Assembly: GCA_023443725.1 (NCBI GenBank)
Contig: JAEZTF010000007.1
Span: 137,964 to 201,963 of the forward strand
Length of the DNA stretch: 64,000 nucleotides
Reading direction: 5' to 3'
Source of the DNA: Candidatus Parcubacteria bacterium
GTDB lineage: Bacteria > Patescibacteriota > Microgenomatia > UBA12405
A model generated the notes under the pieces. It had not been told where the DNA came from. It did not search any database and saw only the letters and a program-made list of their open reading frames with translations. The position numbers were made by a program, and so were the translations under genes. Positions 35,139-43,713 of the stretch are shown in pieces. Numbering within the stretch: the first letter of the stretch is position 1; every line of letters starts with the position of its first letter.

Positions 35139-35195
35139 ACCGGCTCTGGTACAAATTAGTGTTAAAAACACTTCTTTGTATCATCCGGTTTTCTT
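35139..35195 (+). terminator. Terminator of the mini-protein operon
   Basis: ACCGG/CCGGT, TGGTACAA/TTGTATCA and TGTT/AACA stack into one long hairpin, followed by a T-rich stretch. Confidence 0.82.
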
Positions 35196-35238
35196 TTTAC
35201 AAACTTGATACTTTAACCAAAATCAACCATACTATTGT

Positions 35239-35877
35239 ATGTCTCAGATTTTGACTATCTTAATTTATATTCTTTTAGCCTTAACCAGCTTTCTTTTTAC
35301 TAATTCCGATTTTTCTATTTATACTCCCCAATTAATTGCTTTCATTTCTATTATTTTCATAATTTTACTTTTTCAAAAAAAACTTTCTCTTCATCTAATT
35401 TCTTTTATTATTACCCTAACTGTTTTTTTCACTGGTGGTCTTAATTCTTCATTTTTCTTTCTAATTTATTTTTTATTATTTACTCTCGCATTTCAAAATC
35501 CCCCCTCTACCACCCTGTCTTATTCATTAGTTTTAATTTTACTTTTATCTCAATCATTAAATTCAGTTCAATCATTAATTCCACTATCTTCCCTACTTTT
35601 AATCACTCCTCTGTCTTGGTTTATCGGCAAACAATATCTTGAAAAAGCCAAAATTGAAAATGAACTTTCTGTTGATGAAACTAATTTTTTGATGTGGTTA
35701 TCTCTCAAATTTAAAACTGGTATTTGTCAAATTATTGAGACTTCATCAGAACTTTTTTCTACTCCTCTTCAACCAATTCAAAAAGAAAAAATTCGTTATA
35801 TCAAAGACAGTGCCAAATCTTTACTTAACTCTTCCGAAAAATTAAAAACTGAAATCGATCAACAATCAGATGAATAA
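35239..35877 (+). CDS. Polytopic membrane protein with a histidine-kinase-dimerisation-like tail
   Basis: A 212-aa protein with about five membrane helices in the first 135 residues (ILIYILLALTSFLF, FISIIFIILLF, LIPLSSLLLITPLSWFIG). The C-terminal ~75 residues are helical (FLMWLSLKFKTGICQIIETS, IRYIKDSAKSLLNSSEKL), with the spacing of a HisKA helical hairpin but without the phospho-His motif or an ATPase domain. It may be a degenerate sensor, which is inference. The gene is followed by the WxL-like gene, whose possible ATG overlaps its stop. Confidence 0.6.
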   Translation: MSQILTILIYILLALTSFLFTNSDFSIYTPQLIAFISIIFIILLFQKKLSLHLISFIITLTVFFTGGLNSSFFFLIYFLLFTLAFQNPPSTTLSYSLVLILLLSQSLNSVQSLIPLSSLLLITPLSWFIGKQYLEKAKIENELSVDETNFLMWLSLKFKTGICQIIETSSELFSTPLQPIQKEKIRYIKDSAKSLLNSSEKLKTEIDQQSDE

Positions 35878-36673
35878 GAAACCCCCTTCCACTTCGTGGC
35901 ATTCCCCCTTGAAAAAGGGGAAAATTCCCTCCCTTCATCAAGGGAGGGTGTCCGCAGGACAGGTGGGTTTGTTCATTATTTATCTATTTTTTGTTTTTCT
36001 AAAAAAGATAAATGCTCAGTCGTTTACTTCTCCTAGTTACCATATCGATTGGGGTAATTTCAATATGACTGGTGGCAAAAAAACCTCTACTAATTACATT
36101 CTCACTGACACTGTTGGCCAAAATGCTCCTGGTCAATACAACAGTGCTGGTTATACTGTTAAGGCTGGTTTTCAATATGCTTACGACCCAAATTATAAAT
36201 TTTCTTTTTCCATAGATAATCTTGATATTAATTTTGGTGCTCTTACTCCAAATATCGGTACTACTCAAACTAACAATCTTACTATTACTACTCCTACTGC
36301 TCATGGTTATGAAATCTTTACATCAGAAAATTCTCCATTAACTACTCCAGATACCAATGAAACTATTCCTGATACTACTTGTGATAGTAATACTTGTGAT
36401 CAAACCACTTCTGGCGTTTGGGTTAATAATAATACTTATGGTTTTGGCTTTAATGCTTCCGGAGATGGTACTCCTAATTATTTTGCAGATTCCTCTTATT
36501 TTCGTCAATTTGCTAATCGTCAAATCGGTGAATCACCCCAAATTTTTATGTCAGAAAATAATCCTGTAGAAAATCACTCCGCTAAAATCACTTATAAAAT
36601 CAACATTTCTCCTCTTCAACCTCAAGGTTATTATCAAAATAATATTAATTTTACTGCAGTTCCTAAATACTAA
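35870..36673 (+). CDS. Secreted WxL-like surface protein with repeat-enlarged signal peptide
   Basis: After a signal helix (LFIIYLFFVFLKKINAQSF) the mature part has beta-rich stretches (SIDNLDINFGALTPNIG), a NETIPDTTCDSNTCDQ motif with a likely disulfide, and a C-terminus ITYKINISPLQPQGYYQNNI. This matches the end of the 489-aa protein at 49273. Codons 4-33 are read from a palindromic element inserted in frame between MNK and the hydrophobic core. Translation may start at the ATG here, which overlaps the previous stop, or at a GTG/TTG at the element's end. WxL-type proteins bind peptidoglycan in other bacteria; the assignment is tentative. Confidence 0.65.
   Translation: MNKKPPSTSWHSPLKKGKIPSLHQGRVSAGQVGLFIIYLFFVFLKKINAQSFTSPSYHIDWGNFNMTGGKKTSTNYILTDTVGQNAPGQYNSAGYTVKAGFQYAYDPNYKFSFSIDNLDINFGALTPNIGTTQTNNLTITTPTAHGYEIFTSENSPLTTPDTNETIPDTTCDSNTCDQTTSGVWVNNNTYGFGFNASGDGTPNYFADSSYFRQFANRQIGESPQIFMSENNPVENHSAKITYKINISPLQPQGYYQNNINFTAVPKY
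35879..35970. repeat. Short palindromic element (gene-less copy 2), read in frame
   Basis: It starts AAACCCCCTTCCACTTCGTGG and ends GTCCGCAGGACAGGTGGGTTT. Outer hairpins are CCAC-TTC-GTGG and GTCC-GCA-GGAC; inner hairpins are TTCCCCCTTG-AAAAAGGGGAA and CCCTCCCTT-AAGGGAGGG. Length and phase keep the secreted-protein frame open. It begins one base after the stop of the upstream membrane protein gene. Confidence 0.8.
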
Positions 36674-36675
36674 AT

Positions 36676-37521
36676 ATGTCAGATTTTAATATCACTATTT
36701 CACCAGCTCAAATTGAATATTTACTAAAACCAAATACTACTATTACCCAAGCTTACCAAGTCGACAATAATTCCAATCAGGATATTTATCTCAATACCGA
36801 AGTTTTACCTTTTTTACCTCAAGGCAACTCTGGTTCAGTCACTTATCAAAATATTCCTAACAATTCAGATATAAATTTTTCGCTTAACAATTCTGATTTA
36901 GTTTTGGGTCAACCATTTTTATTAAAAGCTAATTCTAAACAACAATTAGTTTTAAAAATAAAAACTTCATCTAACGCTCCTTTTATTGATTCATATTACA
37001 CTTTTTTTGTTTCTCAAATTCAAAATCAGACAAACAATTTTCCCACTGCTTCTGGAAGAATTGGTTCTCATATTTTACTTAGTGTTAGCAATACTGAAAA
37101 TGTTTCAACTAAAGGCACTATTTCTTCATTTATTATCAAGCCAAAAATTAAAGATGTTTTATTTAGTCAAATTAAATTTTTAGGTGAAGTAAAAAACGAT
37201 TCTAATCATTTTTTAAAGACATCAGGCAAAATTACTTTAATTAAAAATGATCAAACGTTAAAAGAAATCAAACTCAAACCTTTAAATGTTTTAGCTAATT
37301 ATTATCGTCAAATTGATTGCCAAGAATTGTCAAATTGCACTCTTAAAGGACCATTTTGGCCAGGCCGCTATACTGCTACTCTTTCATTTGAGGAAAATCT
37401 TCATATCCCCAGCCAATCAACTTCCTTTTTTGTCTTTCCCATTTCCCCAATTTTGTTTATCTTATTTTTAGTTGGAATTATTTTCGGCATTAAAACTATT
37501 AAAAAAGCTAAACCTTTTTAA
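36676..37521 (+). CDS. DUF916-like (WxL-interacting-type) membrane-anchored protein
   Basis: A 281-aa protein with beta-sandwich-like regions (NITISPAQIEYLLKPNTTIT, then LKANSKQQLVLKIKTSS) and a C-terminal membrane helix (ISPILFILFLVGIIFGI) with a basic tail. The order matches DUF916/DUF3324-type partners of WxL proteins. Oddly, no N-terminal signal peptide is present and the frame is closed just upstream, so export is unexplained unless the start is misjudged. It begins two bases after the WxL-like gene, and its TAA stop is formed with the first bases of DUF559 element B. Confidence 0.66.
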   Translation: MSDFNITISPAQIEYLLKPNTTITQAYQVDNNSNQDIYLNTEVLPFLPQGNSGSVTYQNIPNNSDINFSLNNSDLVLGQPFLLKANSKQQLVLKIKTSSNAPFIDSYYTFFVSQIQNQTNNFPTASGRIGSHILLSVSNTENVSTKGTISSFIIKPKIKDVLFSQIKFLGEVKNDSNHFLKTSGKITLIKNDQTLKEIKLKPLNVLANYYRQIDCQELSNCTLKGPFWPGRYTATLSFEENLHIPSQSTSFFVFPISPILFILFLVGIIFGIKTIKKAKPF

Positions 37522-37930
37522 ACCTCTCAGTCTCACTTCGTTCGACAGCTCCCCTTAAAAAAGGGAGCAATCTTTCTAAAACATTACTAAAATTATTTAA
37601 AACTTCGTCATTAGTAAATCTTAAAGTTTTAATATTTACACTCTCCAAGTACTTATCTCTTTCCAAGTCATAAATTTTCTTTTTATTGTGAGAACCTCCA
37701 TCAATTTCAATTACTAGTAATAGTTTACGACAATAAAAATCGACAATAAATCTAAAAATTGGTTTTTGCCTAACAAACTTTAGACCATATTTATTTTTTC
37801 TTAAGAATTGCCACATGATATATTCTGCTTCTGTTGGGTGATTTCTATTATTAATAGATAACTGTCTTAATTCTTCTAAATATCTCAAATGACCTCGATT
37901 AGTTCTAAAATTTTCTTCAGTTATTTTCAT
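37508..37930 (-). CDS. DUF559 endonuclease-like protein, copy B
   Basis: A 140-aa DUF559 protein closely similar to copy A. Shared parts include AEYIMWQFLRKNKYG, FRFIVDFYCRKLLLVIEIDG, DLERDKYLE and RFTNDEVLNNF. The Asp and Glu/Asp pattern suits a Vsr-like nuclease fold. The C-terminal ~19 residues (FLRGAVERSETERFKKV) are encoded by the element's own hairpin end, and the frame runs into the neighbouring gene's stop region. It lies wholly inside element B; whether it is active is unknown. Confidence 0.85.
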   Translation of the reverse strand: MKITEENFRTNRGHLRYLEELRQLSINNRNHPTEAEYIMWQFLRKNKYGLKFVRQKPIFRFIVDFYCRKLLLVIEIDGGSHNKKKIYDLERDKYLESVNIKTLRFTNDEVLNNFSNVLERLLPFLRGAVERSETERFKKV

Positions 37931-37981
37931 ATGACTTCCTCCTTTTTTAAGGGAGGATGTCCCAAAGGGACAGGAGGGTTT
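37520..37981 (-). mobile_element. DUF559-bearing palindromic element, copy B
   Basis: Minus-strand order: AAACCCTCCTGTCCC, the hairpin GTCCC-TTTG-GGAC, CCTCC/GGAGG, the DUF559 gene, CTCCCTTTTTTAAGGGGAG, and an end GACTGAGAGGTTT. It lies exactly between two convergent genes. Its terminal A residues supply the last bases of the TAA stop of both pgi and the DUF916-like gene. Confidence 0.8.
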
Positions 37982-39206
37982 ATAATTCTTTTCCCAAAAG
38001 TCTAAACATATTTTTTTTGTAGACTTCTACACCTGGTTGATTAAACGGATTTACTCCAAGAAGATATCCACTCATAGCGCACGACTTTTCCCAAAAATAT
38101 AAAAGATATCCTAAATTAAATTCATCTAATTTAGCTAAATTTATTATTATATTTGGTGTGCCACCGTCAATATGAGCCTGAATTGTCCCCTCCATCGCTT
38201 TTTTGTTAACAAAATCTAGAGTAGTCCCCGCCAAAAAATTTAATCCGTCGCTATCTTCATTTTCTTGTTTTATTAAAATATTTTCACTATCTTCTTCTAT
38301 ATTTAGAACTGTTTCCAATAAAATTCGATTTCCATCTTGGATATATTGTCCCATCGAATGTAAATCAGTTGTCAAATCAACTGATGCTGGAAATATTCCT
38401 TTGTCATCTTTCCCTTCGCTTTCTCCAAAAAGCTGTTTCCACCATTCTCCTAAAGAATGAAGTGATGGTTCATAATTAGCCAATATTTCAATTAATTTTC
38501 CTTGATTTAAATAAATATTTCGAGTCACCGCATATTTATATGCTTCATTTTCCAAAATATTTTCTTTACCAAAATCTTCTCTTGCTTGTTTTGCTCCATT
38601 CATCAATTCATCAATATCAATTCCCGCCACCGCTATTGGCAATAATCCCACTGCCGTTAAAACTGAATATCGACCCCCAATATCATTGGGTACCACAAAA
38701 GTTTCATAACCTTTTTGAGTTGCTAATTTTTTTAAAACTCCTTTTTCACTATCTGTTGTTACATAGATTCTTCCCTCAGCTTTTTCTTTTAAGATTCTAA
38801 ATGCCAAAGCCGGTTCAAGTGTTGTTCCCGATTTTGAGATTACATTTATTGATATTTTTTTACCTTCAATTTTCTTTAATAAATCATTTAAATATCTAGA
38901 ACTCAAATTATTTCCAGCAAAATAAACTTCTACTTTTCCGTCACCACTTAAAGCTTCTATTACCGCTTTACTTCCCAAATAAGAGCCACCAATTCCAATT
39001 ACTACCAAAACTTCAGAAGTCTCTCTAATTTTTTCTGCTGCTAATTTTATTCTTTCAAACTCTTGTTTATCATAATTAATCGGCAGGTCTACCCAACCCA
39101 AAAAATCTGCTCCTTCACCAGTTTTATTATTAATTTTTTTATGAATTTCGTTTACTTTCTCTTGCCATTTTATTAACTCTTGATCATCTATAAAAGTTTT
39201 TATCAT
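37980..39206 (-). CDS. pgi: Glucose-6-phosphate isomerase
   Basis: It interconverts glucose-6-P and fructose-6-P. The SIS-type sugar phosphate site is [15 protein letters not shown] near residues 75-89. [14 protein letters not shown] is near 130, [19 protein letters not shown] near 182, and the C-terminal [17 protein letters not shown] contains the catalytic Lys region. I chose the ATG at 39206 (408 aa), because TGTTAGAAT ends five bases before it. An upstream TTG would lie inside this promoter. The stop codon is completed by DUF559 element B. Confidence 0.96.
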   Translation of the reverse strand: MIKTFIDDQELIKWQEKVNEIHKKINNKTGEGADFLGWVDLPINYDKQEFERIKLAAEKIRETSEVLVVIGIGGSYLGSKAVIEALSGDGKVEVYFAGNNLSSRYLNDLLKKIEGKKISINVISKSGTTLEPALAFRILKEKAEGRIYVTTDSEKGVLKKLATQKGYETFVVPNDIGGRYSVLTAVGLLPIAVAGIDIDELMNGAKQAREDFGKENILENEAYKYAVTRNIYLNQGKLIEILANYEPSLHSLGEWWKQLFGESEGKDDKGIFPASVDLTTDLHSMGQYIQDGNRILLETVLNIEEDSENILIKQENEDSDGLNFLAGTTLDFVNKKAMEGTIQAHIDGGTPNIIINLAKLDEFNLGYLLYFWEKSCAMSGYLLGVNPFNQPGVEVYKKNMFRLLGKEL

Positions 39207-39220
39207 AACCCATTCTAACA

Positions 39221-39279
39221 AAAAAAACTTTGGTAAGGATAAAAATTAGGTATTAACCTAAAATCTTTATCCTTACCAA
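39221..39279 (-). terminator. Terminator of the 117-aa gene
   Basis: TTGGTAAGGATAAA pairs perfectly with TTTATCCTTACCAA (14 bp), with an inner TTAGGT/ACCTAA stem. On the minus strand it is followed by T residues. Confidence 0.88.
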
Positions 39280-39285
39280 TAAAAA

Positions 39286-39639
39286 TCATCCTACCCAAAA
39301 GAAGATCTTTGTTCCCGGATTGCAACCTTTTGATCTTTCTTTCAACTTGTTTGAGCCAGGTAATAAATCATTGATTTTATCAATGATTGTCTTTTGAAGA
39401 CAGATATCGTCATCGGAGAAAAAGTTGGAAAACTTGACCCAAACTATATCTCCTTCGATAAGGTTAGTTTTGATTTGAACTTTTTGTTGACCACCATTTA
39501 AGCCCAAACCAAAACTAGAACGACAAGTATCTACCCTTGACTTTCTTGTAATCGGCCAGCAATTACTCCAACCCGTAACTATTATGGTTATGAATTGTTC
39601 AATCGCTGCTTCAAAAATTATTCCTTCTTCGCCAGACAT
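39286..39639 (-). CDS. Hypothetical small protein
   Basis: An unrecognised 117-aa protein. The N-terminal half includes an acidic start and a modest hydrophobic stretch (QFITIIVTGWSNCWPI); the rest is beta-like (KVQIKTNLIEGDIVWVKFSN) with a basic tail. Four Cys are spread through it. The GGGAGG SD site points to the ATG at 39639. It follows the 111-aa gene by 24 bases and ends in a 14-bp-stem terminator, so the two form a unit. Confidence 0.68.
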   Translation of the reverse strand: MSGEEGIIFEAAIEQFITIIVTGWSNCWPITRKSRVDTCRSSFGLGLNGGQQKVQIKTNLIEGDIVWVKFSNFFSDDDICLQKTIIDKINDLLPGSNKLKERSKGCNPGTKIFFWVG

Positions 39640-39663
39640 TTTCAAAATCCTCCCGTTTCGTTC

Positions 39664-39999
39664 TTAGTTCCAAATTATCTTTCTTTCTTTCCTGGCTTTC
39701 AGCTCATCGCTGATAACTTCACGACGTTTGGCATAAAGTTTCCCATAGATCGAAAGAGTTGTTTCTATGCTCTTCATCACTGCCTCTTCTTGACCCGAAA
39801 TTAAGTTACCAGGTAAATTTTCTGCTTTTGATTCATCAAAAACCAAAGTTACTTGGTCGCCATCAAGATCCAAAAAAAGACTAATGTTACCGCAGGTAAC
39901 ACCCTTGATGGTAGCACCGCCAGATTTTGTTTCTAACTTAATTCCGTTCTTCTGAACCACACTTGATTGATAAACAGCCATAAGTAGTCCTATCCACAT
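39664..39999 (-). CDS. Hypothetical small protein
   Basis: An unrecognised 111-aa protein. Residues 1-10 are mildly hydrophobic (MWIGLLMAVY), too short for a clear signal. The middle is beta-rich (KGVTCGNISLFLDLDGDQVT) and the end is helical and basic (KLYAKRREVISDELKARKE). An AAAGGAGG SD site eight bases before the ATG at 39999 decides the start. It is the first gene of a two-gene unit with the 117-aa gene. Confidence 0.68.
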   Translation of the reverse strand: MWIGLLMAVYQSSVVQKNGIKLETKSGGATIKGVTCGNISLFLDLDGDQVTLVFDESKAENLPGNLISGQEEAVMKSIETTLSIYGKLYAKRREVISDELKARKERKIIWN

Positions 40000-40066
40000 G
40001 ATCAAAACCTCCTTTCATTATAATTTCAAAAGTTCTAGCAAACACGCATTTGTGCTGCATGCCGGT

Positions 40067-40094
40067 ATTCTACCCCATTTTTTTATTAACACAA
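40067..40094 (-). promoter_or_regulatory. Promoter of the 111-aa/117-aa unit
   Basis: TTGTGT, a 16-base spacer and TAGAAT run on the minus strand. The leader of about 60 bases has a GCACAAATGC-rich inverted repeat. Confidence 0.6.
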
Positions 40095-40102
40095 ATTTGA
40101 CC

Positions 40103-40154
40103 AAAAAAAATGCTGGGAGAGGAATACATATAGTATTCAATCTGTCTCCCAGCG
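40103..40154 (-). terminator. Terminator of the 589-aa lipoprotein gene
   Basis: GCTGGGAGA pairs with TCTCCCAGC, with an inner GAATAC/GTATTC stem, and is followed by eight T on the minus strand. Confidence 0.9.
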
Positions 40155-40162
40155 TTTTAGTT

Positions 40163-41932
40163 TTAATTGTGAAGCATTGCCCAAGATTCGGCTAAAGTAT
40201 CTGGTAGTTGAGATGCCCGAGCATCAAATCTCCAGATACTTTCCTGACTGTAACCATCGTAGAATTCAGAGCGATGAACCTGTTGAGCCAAAGCAAAAAG
40301 TAGACCTGTCCCTTCATACAATCCGGAACAATAGCTTAAACCTAATGTTCTGACTCCAACTTCACCTAAGAGTTGACAAACCAACCATGGTTTTTTGGCA
40401 TCACCGTCCAAGTAATAAGATGCTGACAGATTCCATTCTATTGGGCTATACCCAACAACATGACCATCACTGTCAGTGATCGGTTCCCAAGTGGTGTTGT
40501 CAGCAAACCGGTACTGAACGAAAAGATCAGCATTAACAGAGTATGGATTACTTTTCATAAAGTTCCATATTGTTGCCTCACGTTGCCATTCAGCCCATTG
40601 TTCGTCGGTATACGGTTGGTCCAATTCTCTATTGCCGTTTTTATCATAATAAATCGGCATTGGTAAGTTTTGGTTAGATGTTGGAGCTTCGTTCTTGATT
40701 TGATTCCAATCCGGTTTTGTCGGACTGAACATAATCAAGCTATCGTTGGCTCCAATATAGGCCCGAACCGTCATGGTATAAAGAATGTTTTCATCTGAAT
40801 CGATAAATTGGATTTGTTCCAATGAAGCATTGGGCGCGTTCATCCATCCAATTTTTTCCATTTCCGAGATAACACTATCTGATACATCTTTTGGCAAACC
40901 ATTTTCATTAAGTTTGCCACTAAACGGATTGTCTCCCCATGATTTTAACTTTGCCAGATTTTGTCCAACATCGTTAAATTCATAGTTGTACACCGGTTTA
41001 ACGATAATGTAATCCCAAGCAGTTTCTTTGTCCGGTCTGTAAAAAACCGAATACTGACGTTGCCGATTCAAAAAGATTCGGTCAAAACTGGCATATTGGT
41101 CAGCATCGCCAGCACTGTAAATCAGATAAGTTCCCCATTGATCGAAAATACCACCAGCGGTGAATTCCAACCAGGGTTGTTCGCTGCTTTCCAAATCATC
41201 AACCATTTGATTGACAATATTGTAAGCACCCATAGTATCATCCGATGTATTGGGAATATCCCAATTCAGCCACCAACCCCCAGGCATACTTGCAGGTAAG
41301 CCATCAATCGCCGTCACTGAATGACCCCAGTTGAAAAAATATGATCCGGTAGCAATTCTTGCTTGCCAAACCTCATTAACCACTAAGGCTCTCAGTTTTG
41401 CTTGCGATAGATCTAGTTCGATTACGTTTCCGTTCTTTTTGCACGGAATATCGTAATACCACAACGACTGAAAATCTCTTTTGTCCGTATCAAAGTACTG
41501 AACAAAATTACGATTGAAATCCAGTCTAACCTTTGCCCCAGCGTAAATATTACCCTGAGCATCGGTTCCTGTATAAGTCGATGTTTCCAATGTCATGAAA
41601 CGAGTCAGGCCAGCAAAACGTTTGGTTTTAACCATACCCAATGCTTGGCAAACAGTTCCATCCTCCAAGGTTACTTGAACATCTTGGGTTTTCGATCCCG
41701 ACATCTTGCCAAAAATCGTTTCCTGCTGCAACAGAGGAGAAATTTCATTTAATCCTCGTAGCTGAGCATAGTTGACTTCTTGTTCAGTTCCCGCCGGCCC
41801 TCTCAGATTGTATGTGACCACCTGTTCTAGACCATCTGTGGCCATATCAGATCTCAAAGGTAAAGCCGGAAAGCAACCAGTCATGGCAAACAACATTACC
41901 ATTGCCATCAAAATAATTAAAAACCTCTTCAC
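40163..41932 (-). CDS. Large predicted lipoprotein of unknown function
   Basis: A 589-aa protein. The signal peptide MKRFLIILMAMVMLFAMTGC ends in a lipobox-like MTGC, so lipid attachment at Cys20 is likely. The mature part is Trp/Tyr-rich with globular beta-type stretches (GGWWLNWDIPNTSDDTM, FTAGGIFDQWGTYLIYSAGD). YYDKNGNRELDQPYTDEQW contains a DxNxD-like loop that might bind calcium. I recognise no family. Base composition is visibly more GC-rich than in neighbours, suggesting recent acquisition. It starts with GTG after AAAGGAGAG and has a long leader and its own terminator. Confidence 0.75.
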   Translation of the reverse strand: MKRFLIILMAMVMLFAMTGCFPALPLRSDMATDGLEQVVTYNLRGPAGTEQEVNYAQLRGLNEISPLLQQETIFGKMSGSKTQDVQVTLEDGTVCQALGMVKTKRFAGLTRFMTLETSTYTGTDAQGNIYAGAKVRLDFNRNFVQYFDTDKRDFQSLWYYDIPCKKNGNVIELDLSQAKLRALVVNEVWQARIATGSYFFNWGHSVTAIDGLPASMPGGWWLNWDIPNTSDDTMGAYNIVNQMVDDLESSEQPWLEFTAGGIFDQWGTYLIYSAGDADQYASFDRIFLNRQRQYSVFYRPDKETAWDYIIVKPVYNYEFNDVGQNLAKLKSWGDNPFSGKLNENGLPKDVSDSVISEMEKIGWMNAPNASLEQIQFIDSDENILYTMTVRAYIGANDSLIMFSPTKPDWNQIKNEAPTSNQNLPMPIYYDKNGNRELDQPYTDEQWAEWQREATIWNFMKSNPYSVNADLFVQYRFADNTTWEPITDSDGHVVGYSPIEWNLSASYYLDGDAKKPWLVCQLLGEVGVRTLGLSYCSGLYEGTGLLFALAQQVHRSEFYDGYSQESIWRFDARASQLPDTLAESWAMLHN

Positions 41933-42115
41933 AACTTTTCTCTCCTTTTATTTTATTTAACGACTCAAGGTCGATCCCTAAATAAGGAATATTCTACTTA
42001 AACATTTAAGCAAAATACTCCTTATTAGAGACAAAACAGGAAAGTTTTTAAAGGTACATCAAATAAATATTTCTTAGAGCAAATACTAAAAAATTAATTA
42101 TTTGATTAACCCGCG

Positions 42116-42144
42116 ATTATATCAAAAAACTTCACTTTTTACAA
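42116..42144 (-). promoter_or_regulatory. Promoter for the lipoprotein gene
   Basis: TTGTAA, a 17-base spacer and TATAAT run on the minus strand. They are followed by a leader of about 175 bases containing an AATAAGGA/TCCTTATT hairpin (within about 41985-42035). Confidence 0.68.
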
Positions 42145-42163
42145 CATTATAGGCCAGCATTCA

Positions 42164-42691
42164 TTATTTAATTTCAATCCAATATCTTTGATAAATACTT
42201 CCGTCAGTCCAAGTTCTCTCATCATCTAATACTCCACCATTTTTCAAAATTGTTTTTGCTGATGCTAAATTTGATTTCGTACAAGAAATTAAAACTTTTT
42301 TTAATCCCATTTTTTTAGATTCAATTAAAACTAAATTCAACATTTCTGTGGCATAACCCTTTCGTCGTTCACTTGGTCTAACTTCATAACCAATATTTCC
42401 ACCTCGATTTAATAAGAATTCATTTAATTCATGTCTTAACTGAATTACCCCCACTATTTTTTTATCGGTTTCTCGTTCTACTAGCCAAGTTGTTGCTGGC
42501 ACCCATTTTTCACCACAAGTATCTTTACTCGATTCTTTTTTTAAATTTTCCAACCACTCTTCAAAAGTATTAGATTTATCCAATCCGCCATCTCCATGTA
42601 TTTCTTCACTTTCAGTCAAACATTCATTTCTAAATTCCCATGCTTTTTCTTTATATTCCAAACTTGGTGTTATTAATTTAAGCCTATCCAT
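42164..42691 (-). CDS. GNAT-family N-acetyltransferase
   Basis: A 175-aa GNAT fold. The acetyl-CoA loop appears as EVRPSERRKGYATEMLNLVL near 105-124 (R-x-x-G-Y/A pattern). Before it are VGVIQLRHELNEFL and GNIGY, and after it the substrate-side strand KVLISCTKSNLASAKTILKN. This resembles the RimJ/RimL-like or YhhY-type groups; the substrate is unknown. The ATG at 42691 is seven bases after the extended -10 TGTTATAAT. Confidence 0.9.
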   Translation of the reverse strand: MDRLKLITPSLEYKEKAWEFRNECLTESEEIHGDGGLDKSNTFEEWLENLKKESSKDTCGEKWVPATTWLVERETDKKIVGVIQLRHELNEFLLNRGGNIGYEVRPSERRKGYATEMLNLVLIESKKMGLKKVLISCTKSNLASAKTILKNGGVLDDERTWTDGSIYQRYWIEIK

Positions 42692-42721
42692 AAACAAAAT
42701 TATAACATTTATTTTTTGACC

Positions 42722-42772
42722 AAAAAAATGCGCTGATTATTAGAAAGACAAAGTCTTCTAAAAAATCAGCGC
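42722..42772 (-). terminator. Terminator of the 276-aa gene
   Basis: GCGCTGATT/AATCAGCGC with an inner TAGAAGAC/GTCTTTCTA stem is followed by a run of T on the minus strand. Confidence 0.9.
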
Positions 42773-42782
42773 TCTTAAGCGA

Positions 42783-43613
42783 TTACATTTTCATTGCCTC
42801 AGCAATATCTCTTGCTATGCTTTTAGCTAAAACCTCACCATAAACAAGAGGTAAGACATCTTCGCACGACTTATCTTTTATCATTCCGACGATAACTCTA
42901 AATGAAGGGGATGTCTCTTCTGCAGCTGGAGTAAACTGGCCCGTGATAATAGATTTGGCATAATCTAATTTCCAATTATCTTTTGGCTCTTTTTCGCATG
43001 GTTCTTTTTCTGAAAAAGGACAATCGTCGAGAAATCTTCTTGTCGCCATTTCCTCTCCAAATATTAGTGATACTTGAATATCGCCATCTCGATAAATGCC
43101 AAAAGGTATTGTCTTGCCAGAAAAATGATTATAAGCCAGCATAGCTTCAGTTGCTAGTTGTCCTGATACCATATTGAGATTTGGCAAAGCATGTCTAAGA
43201 TGTTCTAAAATGTTTTTGAAATCAAAGACAAACTTGCCATTTTCCAAATCAGTTTCCACCTTTACTGAAAAATCGACAATTGGAAAAGGCATTACCATTT
43301 TTCTTGCTAATTCTCTTTCTTTTTCAATATCAAAATGACCAGAGTTTTTAATTCGCAAGAAATATCTTTTCTTTTTACCGTCAATCATTACAATTTTTAA
43401 GACAGTTTTGTCGGTTCCAATAGAATGTTCCATTGTTTTAAAACTGGGACTTTCCAACAGTCTCATTGTTTTGTCTACTTCTACCCTTGCAGGAGGATTT
43501 TGATTTCCTTTTTCTTCAAAAAAAGACCATAAAGTCATCCTTACTTCATCCAGATCAGGCAGTAAAATTCCACCTCTATGTTCTTCAACTCCCCAAACTT
43601 TTAAAATTCTCAT
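42783..43613 (-). CDS. Hypothetical soluble protein
   Basis: An unrecognised 276-aa protein with mixed alpha/beta pattern and no signal or membrane segment. Notable stretches are TVLKIVMIDGKKKRYFLRI and MVSGQLATEAMLAYNHFSGK. The centre has a charged, Pro/Cys-containing linker (DDCPFSEKEPCEKEPKDNW). A GAAAGGAT-like SD site precedes the ATG, and it has its own terminator and an upstream inverted repeat, like the other accessory units here. Confidence 0.7.
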   Translation of the reverse strand: MRILKVWGVEEHRGGILLPDLDEVRMTLWSFFEEKGNQNPPARVEVDKTMRLLESPSFKTMEHSIGTDKTVLKIVMIDGKKKRYFLRIKNSGHFDIEKERELARKMVMPFPIVDFSVKVETDLENGKFVFDFKNILEHLRHALPNLNMVSGQLATEAMLAYNHFSGKTIPFGIYRDGDIQVSLIFGEEMATRRFLDDCPFSEKEPCEKEPKDNWKLDYAKSIITGQFTPAAEETSPSFRVIVGMIKDKSCEDVLPLVYGEVLAKSIARDIAEAMKM

Positions 43614-43664
43614 TTTCTTTTAAATCCTTTCTCTATATTTTTTTAAAAAATGTTTTCGCTTTAT

Positions 43665-43713
43665 AAACGGAAACTAAAAATTGACAAATATTATCCGCTT
43701 TTAGTTTCCGTTT
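43665..43713. repeat. Perfect 15-bp inverted repeat upstream of the 276-aa gene
   Basis: AAACGGAAACTAAAA and TTTTAGTTTCCGTTT flank a 19-base spacer that contains TTGACA (plus strand) and TTGTCA (minus strand). It may be an operator or an RNA hairpin between divergent units. Confidence 0.6.
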
